A stretch of DNA of 51,396 nt from Oscillibacter sp. (GTDB lineage Bacteria > Bacillota > Clostridia > Oscillospirales > Oscillospiraceae). The stretch is from positions 1-51,396 of the forward strand of contig JALCRR010000010.1 of assembly GCA_022652815.1 (NCBI GenBank). Direction: 5' to 3'. The notes below the pieces were generated by a model that made no database searches, was not told the origin of the DNA, and saw nothing but the letters and a program-made list of their open reading frames with translations. A program made the translations under genes and the position numbers. Positions 41,617 to 49,772 of this stretch are shown here, in pieces (within the stretch, counting starts at the first letter, position 1; every line of letters begins with the position of its first letter).

Positions 41617-42372
41617 TCAAATTCTCATTTCCACGCCGCATGCGCGCAGATACAGTTTCAGTTCATGGATGTCCACCTGTTTTGTGTGGAAAATAGAGGC
41701 CGCCAGTCCTGCATCGATGCCGGGATGGGTAAAAAGCTGCGAAAAGTCCTCCATTTTTCCCGCGCCGCCGGAGGCGATAATCGGCACGCTGACCTTGGCA
41801 GCCAGTGTATCCAGCATGGCAAGGTCAAAGCCCTGCTTCACGCCGTCGGTGTCGATGGAGTTGAGCACGATCTCCCCCGCGCCCGCCGCGACGCCCTTGA
41901 CCGCCCAGTCCATGGCGTCGATGCCGGTATCCTCTCGACCGCCCTTGGCAAACAGGCGGAACTGACCGTCCACCCTTTTTACGTCCATGGAGAGCACCAC
42001 GCACTGATCGCCGTACTTTTTCGCGGCCTCGCCGATCAGCGACGGATTGCGGATGGCGCCGGAGTTGACGGACACCTTGTCCGCGCCGCATTTGAGCACA
42101 CGGTCAAAATCCTTCACCGTGTTAATGCCGCCGCCGACGGTCAGCGGAATGAAAATTTCGCTGGCCACCCGTCGCAGCACATCGGTGAACAGGGCGCGGC
42201 CTTCAAACGAAGCCGTGATGTCGTAAAACACCAGCTCGTCTGCGCCGGAGTCGTTGTAAAAATGGGCAAGCTCCACGGGGTCTGCCATGTCTCGAAGCCC
42301 CTGAAAGTTCGTGCCCTTGACCACCCGTCCGTCTTTTACGTCTAGGCAGGGGATAATTCTCTTTGCCAGCAT
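41617..42372 (-). CDS. hisF: Imidazole glycerol phosphate synthase, cyclase subunit
   Basis: This 251-residue TIM barrel cyclises the ribonucleotide using ammonia from His[14 protein letters not shown] near the N-terminus carries the catalytic Asp11, and [15 protein letters not shown] and IASGGAGK are the phosphate-binding loops. It pairs with hisH encoded two genes upstream. ATG follows GGAGCGTG. Confidence 0.95.
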   Translation of the reverse strand: MLAKRIIPCLDVKDGRVVKGTNFQGLRDMADPVELAHFYNDSGADELVFYDITASFEGRALFTDVLRRVASEIFIPLTVGGGINTVKDFDRVLKCGADKVSVNSGAIRNPSLIGEAAKKYGDQCVVLSMDVKRVDGQFRLFAKGGREDTGIDAMDWAVKGVAAGAGEIVLNSIDTDGVKQGFDLAMLDTLAAKVSVPIIASGGAGKMEDFSQLFTHPGIDAGLAASIFHTKQVDIHELKLYLRACGVEMRI

Positions 42373-42386
42373 GGTTTCACGCTCCT

Positions 42387-43142
42387 TTATTCCAGCGGGA
42401 TGTCTTTCTGCTCGTCACGCCGATCGTCCGCCGCGTCCAGACACATGCCGAGATCCAGCCGTCCGTCATAGACCGCCTTGCCCAGAATGGCACCTGTCAC
42501 GCCGATTTCCTTCAATTCCCGGATCTCCTTTACCTCGCTGATGCCACCGGAGGCCACAAGGTTCAGACCTTCGATTTCCTTCAGCTTCCGGTAGGCGTCC
42601 AGATTCGTGCCGGCGAGCATGCCGTCCCGGCTGATGTCGGTGTAGATCACGGTCTGCACGCCTGCGTCAAACAACCGGCGGCAGAAGGCAAAAGAGTCCT
42701 CGCCGCTGGTTTCCGTCCAGCCGTGGGTCGCCACCTTGCCGTCCCGGGCATCCACGCCCACGACAATCTTTTTGCCGTAGCGCCGAGCCATCCGGGCTGT
42801 AAAGTCAAAGTTCTCCACAGCAACAGTGCCGAGGATGCAGCGGTCGACGCCCAGATCCAGATACTGCATGATCCGGTCTTCCGTCCGGATGCCGCCGCCA
42901 ACCTCGATAAAAAGGTGACCCTGCTCCACCAGCGCGCCGATCTCAATGAGGTTGGCGCGTCCCGGCTGGCCGTCCTTCGCGCCGTCCAGATCGACAACGT
43001 GGAGGTACTGTGCGCCGGCGCGGATAAACTTCCGGGCAACGCCGCAGGGCTGAGCGGAATAGACCGTCATCTGGTTATAATCTCCCTGCTGCAGGCGGAC
43101 AGCCTGTCCGTTGCGCAGGTCAATGGCGGGAAAAATCTGCAT
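42387..43142 (-). CDS. hisA: ProFAR isomerase
   Basis: This 251-residue TIM barrel opens the ribose ring of ProFAR to PRFAR. Catalytic Asp is in FPAIDLRNGQAVRL; phosphate loops are in VGGGIRTED and ASGGISEV. The C-terminus has a variable tail. It lies between hisH and hisF with 12- and 14-base gaps. Confidence 0.95.
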   Translation of the reverse strand: MQIFPAIDLRNGQAVRLQQGDYNQMTVYSAQPCGVARKFIRAGAQYLHVVDLDGAKDGQPGRANLIEIGALVEQGHLFIEVGGGIRTEDRIMQYLDLGVDRCILGTVAVENFDFTARMARRYGKKIVVGVDARDGKVATHGWTETSGEDSFAFCRRLFDAGVQTVIYTDISRDGMLAGTNLDAYRKLKEIEGLNLVASGGISEVKEIRELKEIGVTGAILGKAVYDGRLDLGMCLDAADDRRDEQKDIPLE

Positions 43143-43154
43143 GGTTTCTCTCCT

Positions 43155-43766
43155 TTACAGTTCGCTGAAGGCTTTGAGCAGCCGAAGTCCGGCATCGCCG
43201 GATTTTTCCGGGTGAAACTGGGTGCCCCAGACGCTGCCGTTTCGCACAACGCCGGTGACGGCCACATTGCCGTACTGGGAAGATCCCAGCGTGCTGGCCG
43301 CGCAGTTTCTGGCGTAAAAGCTGTGGACATAGTAGACATACTCGCCGTCCTTGAAATACTTAAACAGCGGGTCATCCTTCAAAATTTGCAGGCTGTTCCA
43401 GCCCATGTGGGGAACCTTGAGACTCTTGTCCGTCAGGTCGTCCCGCAGGTCTGCCACCTCGCCGGGTACCAGAGAAAGGCCCGGGTGCTCCCCGTATTCA
43501 AAGCTGCGGTCAAACAAAAGCTGCATGCCAAGACAGATGCCGAGCAGCGGCTTTTTTTGCGCTTCCGCCCGAAGAACGGGCACAAGGCCCGTGGCGTCCA
43601 GCTTTTCTTTGGCGTCACCAAAGGCGCCTACGCCGGGGAGAATGATGCGGTCCGCATCTCGGAGTTTTTGCGCATCGTTCGTGATCTCCGCCTTTAGTCC
43701 CAGCGCCTTGAGGCTGGAGGACAGGGAGAAGAGGTTGCCTACGCCGTAGTCTACAATTGCAATCAT
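43155..43766 (-). CDS. hisH: Imidazole glycerol phosphate synthase, glutaminase subunit
   Basis: This 203-residue class I glutamine amidotransferase has the nucleophile in GICLGMQLLF and the His/Glu pair in QFHPEKS. It feeds ammonia to HisF through the barrel. The N-terminus IAIVDYGVGNLFS is standard. hisB precedes it by 20 bases. Confidence 0.95.
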   Translation of the reverse strand: MIAIVDYGVGNLFSLSSSLKALGLKAEITNDAQKLRDADRIILPGVGAFGDAKEKLDATGLVPVLRAEAQKKPLLGICLGMQLLFDRSFEYGEHPGLSLVPGEVADLRDDLTDKSLKVPHMGWNSLQILKDDPLFKYFKDGEYVYYVHSFYARNCAASTLGSSQYGNVAVTGVVRNGSVWGTQFHPEKSGDAGLRLLKAFSEL

Positions 43767-43786
43767 GGTCGTCGCCTCGCTTTTTC

Positions 43787-44374
43787 TTACAGAGTGCCTT
43801 TCGTGCTGGGAATCTCCCCCGCGTGCTTTGCGTCAACGGACACGGCCTCTTTGAGAGTATGGCCCATGCCCTTGAACACGGCCTCCAAAATGTGGTGGGT
43901 GTTCTCTCCCGCCAGCTCCCGAATGTGGATGGAGGACGGGCACTGACGCACAAAGGCCAGCCAGAATTCCTTGGCAAGCTCCGTATCAAAATCGCCCACG
44001 GTGGCGGAGGGCAGCTCCACGCTCCAGCCCAGATAGTCCCGGCCGGAGAGATCGACGGCGCAGAGCACCAGCGTCTCGTCCATGGGCAGGAGGAACTGGC
44101 CGTAGCGGGTGATGCCGCGCTTGTCGCCCAGTGCCTTGGCAAATGCAGAGCCCAGGCATATGCCGATGTCCTCCACACTGTGGTGGTAGTCCACGTCCGT
44201 GTCGCCGTTGCATTTGACCGTCAGGTCAAAGTCGCCGTGGTGCGCAAAGAGGGTCAGCATATGGTTTAAAAAGCCACAGCCGGAATCAATTTCCGTCTTG
44301 CCGGTGCCGTCCAGATTCAGCGTCAGGTAAATTTTCGTCTCGTTGGTGTCACGCTTGATTTCCGCAGTACGCAT
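43787..44374 (-). CDS. hisB: Imidazoleglycerol-phosphate dehydratase
   Basis: This 195-residue monofunctional enzyme dehydrates IGP to imidazole acetol phosphate. Manganese-binding His motifs GFLNHMLTLFAHHG, DVDYHHSVEDIGICLG and DAKHAGEIP are present. The phosphatase step is supplied by the PHP enzyme hisJ, so this is not a fused HisB. Confidence 0.95.
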   Translation of the reverse strand: MRTAEIKRDTNETKIYLTLNLDGTGKTEIDSGCGFLNHMLTLFAHHGDFDLTVKCNGDTDVDYHHSVEDIGICLGSAFAKALGDKRGITRYGQFLLPMDETLVLCAVDLSGRDYLGWSVELPSATVGDFDTELAKEFWLAFVRQCPSSIHIRELAGENTHHILEAVFKGMGHTLKEAVSVDAKHAGEIPSTKGTL

Positions 44375-44386
44375 GGGCGTTCCTCC

Positions 44387-45454
44387 TTAAAGTTCTTCCA
44401 GCAGCTTGGTCACTTCGTCAATGAGGGCTTCCATCTGCTCCATAGAGCCGATGGAGATGCGGCAGAAGTCCGCGATGCGCGCAGGCGCATCAAAGTGGCG
44501 CACCAGAATGCCGTTTTCCTTCAGCTTTTCATAGAGCGCACCGCCGGGAATCCGGTCTGACTTGGCGAGGATGAAGTTGGCCTGAGACGGCAGGACGGTA
44601 AAGCCCAGCGCCGTCAGCTCACGCACCGTCCACGCGCGGTTCTTTTCAATCTGGGATGTGCACTTTTGGAAGTAGGGCTCATCCGCCATGGCCGCCGCGC
44701 CAGCCACAATGGACAGGCGGTTGACGTTGTAGGGATTGAAGCTGTACTTCACGCGGTTCAAATCCGCAATCAGCTCCGCAGAGCCCAGGGCAAAGCCGAT
44801 GCGCGCACCGGCAAGATTGCGACTTTTGGAAAACGTCTGCAAAATTAGGAGATTGTCGTAGCGGTACAGCAGCGGAATGCAGCTCTCCGCGCCAAAGTCC
44901 ACATAGGCCTCGTCCACAACCACCACGCGATCACGGTTGGCCTCCAGCAGGCGCTGAATGTCTGAGATGGGCACGGTCATGCCGGTGGGAGCGTTGGGAT
45001 TGGCGATAAAGATCGTGCCGGGAAAATCCATGTAGTCATCCACATTTAGGGAAAAATCCTCCCGCAGGGGGATGACCTTGGCGTCCAGATGATAAAATTG
45101 CGCCCAGACCTTGTAAAAGCCGTATGTAATGTTGGCATAGGCGCAGCCCTTGCCCTCGCCGCAAAATGCGCGGAAGGCAAAGCTCAGCAGCTCATCAGAT
45201 CCGTTGCCGGCGATGACCTGCTCGGGCTTCAAGTCGTTGCGTTTGGCAACGGCGGCGCACAGGGCGGCGCAGGTGGGGTCGGAATAGAGGTTCATTTTCA
45301 AAAGCTCCGCCCGGGAAATGGCCTTGAGCACCTTGGGAGAAGGCGGGAAGGGGCTTTCGTTGGTATTCAGCTTGTTATAGGGGATGTTCTGGGGCTGCTC
45401 ACCGGGGGTGTAGGGCTCCAGTGCGGCAGATTCGTTGGAAAGAAAACGGCTCAT
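44387..45454 (-). CDS. hisC: Histidinol-phosphate aminotransferase
   Basis: This 355-residue fold type I PLP enzyme has the PLP lysine in FSKSRNLAGARIG and the ANPNAPTG and RVVVVDEAYVDF patterns. It is 11 bases downstream of hisD. Such enzymes often also act on aromatic keto acids; with TyrA and PheA making hydroxyphenylpyruvate and phenylpyruvate in the aro operon, which lacks an aminotransferase, it could serve both pathways. That is inference. Confidence 0.94.
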   Translation of the reverse strand: MSRFLSNESAALEPYTPGEQPQNIPYNKLNTNESPFPPSPKVLKAISRAELLKMNLYSDPTCAALCAAVAKRNDLKPEQVIAGNGSDELLSFAFRAFCGEGKGCAYANITYGFYKVWAQFYHLDAKVIPLREDFSLNVDDYMDFPGTIFIANPNAPTGMTVPISDIQRLLEANRDRVVVVDEAYVDFGAESCIPLLYRYDNLLILQTFSKSRNLAGARIGFALGSAELIADLNRVKYSFNPYNVNRLSIVAGAAAMADEPYFQKCTSQIEKNRAWTVRELTALGFTVLPSQANFILAKSDRIPGGALYEKLKENGILVRHFDAPARIADFCRISIGSMEQMEALIDEVTKLLEEL

Positions 45455-45464
45455 GGTGTTTCCC

Positions 45465-46751
45465 TCACTTTTCTTGATTTTCGCTGCGGATCAGAACAGA
45501 CCGGGCATGGGCGTGCAGCCCCTCCCGCTCGGCAAAGTCAGCAATGCGGGGGGCCTGGGCGGCAAGCGCCTCCGGCGGATAATAGAGAAAACTGGATTTT
45601 TTCACAAAATCGTCCACGCTCAAAGGACTTGAAAACCGAGCTGTACCGGAAGTCGGCAGGGTGTGATTGGGGCCCGCGAAATAGTCGCCCAGTGCCTCGG
45701 GCACATTGCGGCCCAGGAAAATGCTGCCGGCATTCTTGATGCTTCCCAGCACGGCAAAGGGATCGTCCACGCACAGCTCCAGATGCTCCGGCGCAATGTC
45801 GTTGACCACTTCAATCGCCTTGGCAAGATCGTCGGTCACGATAATCTTGCTGGAGCCATCGATAGATGCGCGGGCAACTTCCTTGCGGGGAAGTTCCTCC
45901 AGCTGAACCTCCAGTTCGCTTTGTACGGCTTTGGCAAGGGCCGGACTGTCCGTCACCAGAACGGCGGAGGACAGCTTGTCATGCTCCGCCTGAGAGAGCA
46001 GATCCGCCGCCACCCAGCGGGGATTGCATTTCCCGTCTGCCAGCACCAGAATTTCGCTGGGGCCGGCGATCATGTCGATATCCACAAGGCCAAAAACCTT
46101 ACGTTTGGCCGTGGCAACAAAGATGCCGCCGGGGCCAACGATTTTATCCACCTTCGGCACGCTCTCGGTGCCGTAGGCCAGTGCGGCTACCGCCTGCGCG
46201 CCGCCGGCTTTGATGATTTTAGTCGCTCCCGCGAGATCGGCGGCGGCCAGCGCCGCATCGGCGATGCTGCCGTCTTTGTCCGGCGCGGTCACCATGACGA
46301 TTTCACTGGCGCCGGCGATCTTGGCCGGAATGATATCCATCAACACAGTGGATGGAAAGGCCACCGGGGTTCCCGGCACGCACACGCCCACCTTTTCAAT
46401 GGGGGTATAGCGCTGACCCATGACGGCGCCGTTTTCCTTGGTCAGCACAAAATTCTGATGCACCTGCTTTTCGTGAAAGGTGCGGATATTGTCCGCCGCC
46501 TCGGAAAGCGTCTCCAGAAAATAGGGGTCCAGACGGGCTTTGGCAGCGTCGATTTCCTCCCGCGTGACCACAAGGTCCTCCACGTCCACGCCGTCAAACC
46601 GCTTTGCGTAGCTTCGCAGCGCGCTATCGCCGTTTTTCCGGACATTAGTCAGAATCTCATCCACAGCCCGGCTGACGTCCTCCTCCGCCCGGATATCCCG
46701 GTTGAGGATCTCTGCCGGGTTCAGCGTGTTGAAATCAAGAATTTTGATCAT
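45465..46751 (-). CDS. hisD: Histidinol dehydrogenase
   Basis: This 428-residue zinc enzyme oxidises histidinol to histidine in two steps. PGTPVAFPSTVLMDIIPAKI, GGAQAVAALAYGTE, GPGGIFVATAKRKVFG and the zinc and base residues in DLLSQAEHDK are visible. It overlaps the hisZ-hisG 3' end by 17 bases. Confidence 0.95.
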   Translation of the reverse strand: MIKILDFNTLNPAEILNRDIRAEEDVSRAVDEILTNVRKNGDSALRSYAKRFDGVDVEDLVVTREEIDAAKARLDPYFLETLSEAADNIRTFHEKQVHQNFVLTKENGAVMGQRYTPIEKVGVCVPGTPVAFPSTVLMDIIPAKIAGASEIVMVTAPDKDGSIADAALAAADLAGATKIIKAGGAQAVAALAYGTESVPKVDKIVGPGGIFVATAKRKVFGLVDIDMIAGPSEILVLADGKCNPRWVAADLLSQAEHDKLSSAVLVTDSPALAKAVQSELEVQLEELPRKEVARASIDGSSKIIVTDDLAKAIEVVNDIAPEHLELCVDDPFAVLGSIKNAGSIFLGRNVPEALGDYFAGPNHTLPTSGTARFSSPLSVDDFVKKSSFLYYPPEALAAQAPRIADFAEREGLHAHARSVLIRSENQEK

Positions 46752-48336
46752 GTTCCGTCACCTCTGCCAGCTTTCCGAGAAGCGTCTCGATCTCGATGTT
46801 TTTGAACTGATAGCTTGCCTTGTTGGCGATAAACCGGGCGGAGATGGGCATGAATTCCGTTAGGACCTTCAGATTGTTTTCCTTCAGGGTGGTGCCGGTC
46901 TCCACAATGTCCACGATCACATCGGAAAGGCCCAGAATGGGAGCCAACTCGATGGAGCCGTTGAGCTTGATGATGTCGATGTCCCGGCCCTGTGCCGCGT
47001 AATACGCCTTGGCAATGTTGACAAACTTAGTGGCCACCCGGAGGGAACGGCCCGGATCATCCTCGAAGTTTTTTGGACCCGCCACGCACATCCGGCATTT
47101 GCCGAGGCCGGTATCCAGCAGCTCATATACATCTGCGCCGGATTCTTCCAAAATGTCCTTGCCCACAATACCGATGTCCGCCGCGCCGTGCTCCACATAA
47201 ATGGCCACGTCGCTGGGTTTCACCAGAAAATACCGAATACCGGCCTTGGGGTTTTCCACCACTAGCTTGCGGGTGTCGTTGTAATTTTCGGGGCAGCCGT
47301 AGCCCACGCCGGCAAGAAGGTCATAGACCTTGTCGCCAAGTCTCCCCTTGGGTAGAGCCACATTCAGCATGACGGTTTTTCCGCCGCCCTGCTCCACTGG
47401 GGGCTCCGGCGCATTCAGGCGCTCCATCTCGTCTAAGTACAGGGCAAAGCCGATGGCGCGAGCGCCGGGGGTAAACTGGCCGATCAGGGGATCGTAGCGT
47501 CCGCCCTTCAAAACCGCCCGGGGAAGCCCCGCGAGATAGCCCTGCAAAACCAGGCCGTTATAATAGTCAATGTCATTGACAAGTGACAGATCCAGCTTGA
47601 GGTTGCCGGTTTTGCCTGCATCCTCCAGCGTGGTGCACAGGGTGTTCAGCTCAGAAAGGGCGGCACCCATGGCGGCATTCAGCGCCAGTTCGTCCGCCGC
47701 GGCAAGGACTTCCTTCCAGTCGCCGGAGAGGGCGGACAGCCGACGCAGTGCGTCGATGCCCTGCCGGGAAAGTCCCGCGCCGGAGGCGCACTTTTGCAGC
47801 TCCTGCACGTTCTTGCTTCTGACGCACTCCAAAAGACGGGGACGCACACTCTCCGGCGCGCCCACCGCGTCCAGAAGTCCCGTGACAAAGCCCATGTGGG
47901 AAAGCTCCAGCACGAAGTCCGCGCCGGTGATGGCCAGCGAGTCAATCGCCAGAGACACCACCTGCGCCGTGGCGGCATCGTCCACTTCGCCCATGCATTC
48001 CAAACCCATCTGGCTGATCTCCCGGAAGGTGTGGCTTTCCAGACTGGGGCGATAGACGTTTTCCGAGTAATAATACCGCTGGCACTGTCCCGGTGCAATC
48101 TGGGCATTTTTGGCGATGGACAGCGTCACATCCGGCTTCAGCGCCAGCAGCCGCCCGTCCAAATCTGTAAAGGTAATGACCTGCTCTGAGGATAGGAACC
48201 GCTGGTTCTCCTGATACAGGCCGTATTCCTCGAACCGGCCCATGTGATATTTGCGGTAGCCCGCCTGCTCGTATAAGACCCGCAGCTGCAAAGACGCCCG
48301 CTCCTGCAGTTTCAAAATTTCCAGATTGAGTTCCAT
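46735..48336 (-). CDS. hisZ-hisG: Fused HisZ-HisG ATP phosphoribosyltransferase
   Basis: This 533-residue protein is the first enzyme of the pathway and joins the regulatory and catalytic subunits in one chain. Residues 1-308 are HisZ, a histidyl-tRNA synthetase paralogue (ALKPDVT, FREISQMGLE, NDIDYYNGLVLQGY, LKGGRYDPLIGQF). A Pro/Gly linker (309-321) leads to short-form HisG (322-533), with NVALPKGRLG, AIYVEHGAADIGIVGKD and a C-terminal D-I-V-E-T-G-T-T-L phosphate-binding loop. Free HisZ and short HisG normally assemble as an octamer that is inhibited by histidine. It is the first gene of the operon. Confidence 0.93.
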   Translation of the reverse strand: MELNLEILKLQERASLQLRVLYEQAGYRKYHMGRFEEYGLYQENQRFLSSEQVITFTDLDGRLLALKPDVTLSIAKNAQIAPGQCQRYYYSENVYRPSLESHTFREISQMGLECMGEVDDAATAQVVSLAIDSLAITGADFVLELSHMGFVTGLLDAVGAPESVRPRLLECVRSKNVQELQKCASGAGLSRQGIDALRRLSALSGDWKEVLAAADELALNAAMGAALSELNTLCTTLEDAGKTGNLKLDLSLVNDIDYYNGLVLQGYLAGLPRAVLKGGRYDPLIGQFTPGARAIGFALYLDEMERLNAPEPPVEQGGGKTVMLNVALPKGRLGDKVYDLLAGVGYGCPENYNDTRKLVVENPKAGIRYFLVKPSDVAIYVEHGAADIGIVGKDILEESGADVYELLDTGLGKCRMCVAGPKNFEDDPGRSLRVATKFVNIAKAYYAAQGRDIDIIKLNGSIELAPILGLSDVIVDIVETGTTLKENNLKVLTEFMPISARFIANKASYQFKNIEIETLLGKLAEVTEHDQNS

Positions 48337-48382
48337 ATGTACCCTCCACGTTTCGCCGGTGTCGGCGGAATATCATGCAACC

Positions 48383-48411
48383 AGTATACTTTACTGTGCT
48401 ATCAAAGTAAA
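48383..48411 (-). promoter_or_regulatory. Promoter of the his operon
   Basis: On the minus strand TTTACT (48406-48411) and TATACT (48383-48388) are 17 bases apart; the leader to hisZ-hisG is about 45 bases and holds no leader peptide or T-box. Confidence 0.75.
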
Positions 48412-48413
48412 GT
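48388..48413 (-). promoter_or_regulatory. Palindromic operator in the his promoter
   Basis: ACTTTACT and AGTAAAGT are a perfect 8-bp inverted repeat with 10 bases between. One arm covers the -35 box and the other abuts the -10 box, so a bound protein would block polymerase. Confidence 0.7.
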
Positions 48414-48522
48414 GGTAATTCGGTAGCAAAATAAATTCTGCTGTTTGCACAAAACCCGGTTTCCTTTTTTTGCCGACTTTCGGCATTTTAGGCAGAAGGC
48501 TCCGCAAAATAGGTACTACTAT

Positions 48523-48564
48523 AAAAATACGGATACAGGGATTTTACTCCCTGCATCCGTATTT
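48523..48564 (-). terminator. Terminator after the CaCA antiporter gene
   Basis: AAAATACGGATACAGGGA pairs with TCCCTGCATCCGTATTTT (one mismatch), with T-runs on both strands. Confidence 0.9.
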
Positions 48565-48583
48565 TGCAACCTTCTTCGATTCC

Positions 48584-49540
48584 TCAGGTCACCAGCAGTA
48601 CAACATAGCCAGCATACACCGCCAGCATCACCACGCCCTGCCAGCGGTAGAACTTGCCTTTCAGCAGAGGCGGAATGACCGCGATGAGGCACAGCGTCAA
48701 ACAGGCGGGCAAATCCAGTGACGTGGTCTGCGCGCCAATGGTCAGATTTCCGCCGGACACCATGGAGCAGATCGGCAGAATCATGGTCAAGTCAATGACA
48801 TTGGCACCGATGATATTGCCCACGGACATGGACGCCTCTTTTTTTGCGATAGCCGTTAGGGTCGTCACCAGCTCTGGAAGGGACGTGCCGATGGCCACCA
48901 GCGTCACACCGATAATGCTGCTGGGCACGCCTAGGGCCAGCGCCAGCGCGCTGCCGTAGTCAATCAGCAGCTGGGAACCCACGATAATGGCTGCAAGGCC
49001 CAGTCCAAAGAACGCCAGCTTTTGAATCATCTGCCGATGGGAGACGGAGCGCCGCTCGCCCTCCATTTCCCGCCGCTGTGCCATGCTGGACTTGGCATCA
49101 TGGATGTTATTGCCGAGGTAAATGATGAACACCGCAAACAGCGCCAGGGATGGCAGCACAGGCAGGTTGCCGCTCCAACACAAAATGGTCAGCAGGATAG
49201 CGCCCAGTGCCATAAGGATTGCCTTGAGGTTAAACTGCTTCTTGCTGACCAGAGAGGGCAGGCACACCACGGAAATGCCCAGAATCAAGCCGATGTTGGC
49301 CGTGACGGAGCCCACGGCGTTGCCCACAGCCAGATCCACTTGGCCTTTTAACACGCCGGTGATGCTGACCGTCAGCTCCGGCAGGGTGGTAGCCAGAGAG
49401 ACAATGGTGGCACCGATGATAAACCGGGGCACGCCGGTGGCCTCCGCAATCCAGACAGCGCCGTCCAGAAACCAGTCGCCGCCCTTGACGATTAGCACAA
49501 GGCCCAGCAGGAATAACAGGATCGTTACAAAAATGTTCAT
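48584..49540 (-). CDS. CaCA family cation antiporter, probable Mn2+ or Ca2+ exporter
   Basis: This 318-residue protein has about ten hydrophobic segments in two inverted halves. The alpha repeats are visible as VSLATTLPELTVSITGVLKGQ with GNAVGSVTANIG and VAIGTSLPELVTTLTAIAKK with GNIIGANVIDLTM, carrying the ion-binding Glu/Asn residues of Na+/Ca2+ exchangers (YrbG type). The upstream leader has a Mn2+ riboswitch, so manganese export is likely. ATG 49540 is preferred; ribosome site is weak (AGAGCGG). Confidence 0.9.
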   Translation of the reverse strand: MNIFVTILLFLLGLVLIVKGGDWFLDGAVWIAEATGVPRFIIGATIVSLATTLPELTVSITGVLKGQVDLAVGNAVGSVTANIGLILGISVVCLPSLVSKKQFNLKAILMALGAILLTILCWSGNLPVLPSLALFAVFIIYLGNNIHDAKSSMAQRREMEGERRSVSHRQMIQKLAFFGLGLAAIIVGSQLLIDYGSALALALGVPSSIIGVTLVAIGTSLPELVTTLTAIAKKEASMSVGNIIGANVIDLTMILPICSMVSGGNLTIGAQTTSLDLPACLTLCLIAVIPPLLKGKFYRWQGVVMLAVYAGYVVLLVT

Positions 49541-49557
49541 AGCTGATACCGCTCTTT

Positions 49558-49640
49558 TCAAAAATTCAAGCGAGGCCCTTATTGTATGTGCTATTTGGAA
49601 AAATATCATTTCTCCTGGCGCATACAATAAAAGTCTCGCT
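49558..49640 (-). terminator. Riboswitch terminator (expression platform)
   Basis: Arms at 49569-49591 and 49618-49640 (AGCGAG...TTATTGTATG with CATACAATAA...CTCGCT) form a long hairpin before a T-rich tail. Its 5' arm shares bases with the P1 helix of the aptamer (49625-49633). Confidence 0.75.
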
Positions 49641-49726
49641 TTTTCAGACGTGTTCCGGGCGGCTGACGCCGCCGTGATGACGGATTCACATCACACGGAT
49701 TCCGTGCAAGCTACTCCCCTTTATTG
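49625..49726 (-). ncRNA. yybP-ykoY (Mn2+) riboswitch aptamer
   Basis: In minus-strand sense the signature AAAGGGGAGTAGC (49710-49721 region) opens the RNA and GCGTCAGCCGCCCGG plus AAAAGCGAGAC closes it, in the order of the RF00080 class. A 9-bp P1 is formed by CAATAAAGG (49718-49726) and CTTTTATTG (49625-49633). Forming P1 takes bases from the terminator's 5' arm, so metal binding would turn expression on. Family call is from remembered consensus. Confidence 0.8.
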
Positions 49727-49743
49727 GGTTCGATTGTCTTAAC

Positions 49744-49772
49744 ATTATATTAATAAGAGAGGAATTAGTCAA
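49744..49772 (-). promoter_or_regulatory. Promoter of the riboswitch-antiporter unit
   Basis: On the minus strand TTGACT (49767-49772) and perfect TATAAT (49744-49749) are 17 bases apart, just inside the end of the upstream gene; the transcript would start about 10 bases before the aptamer. Confidence 0.8.

Noticed and set aside
42363-43697. 444-codon plus-strand frame opposite hisA-hisH
   Set aside because: Shadow of two his genes; no ribosome site or recognisable domain.
48337-48440. T-box or His leader peptide before the his operon
   Set aside because: The leader is only about 45 bases and contains neither a His-rich ORF nor T-box motifs.
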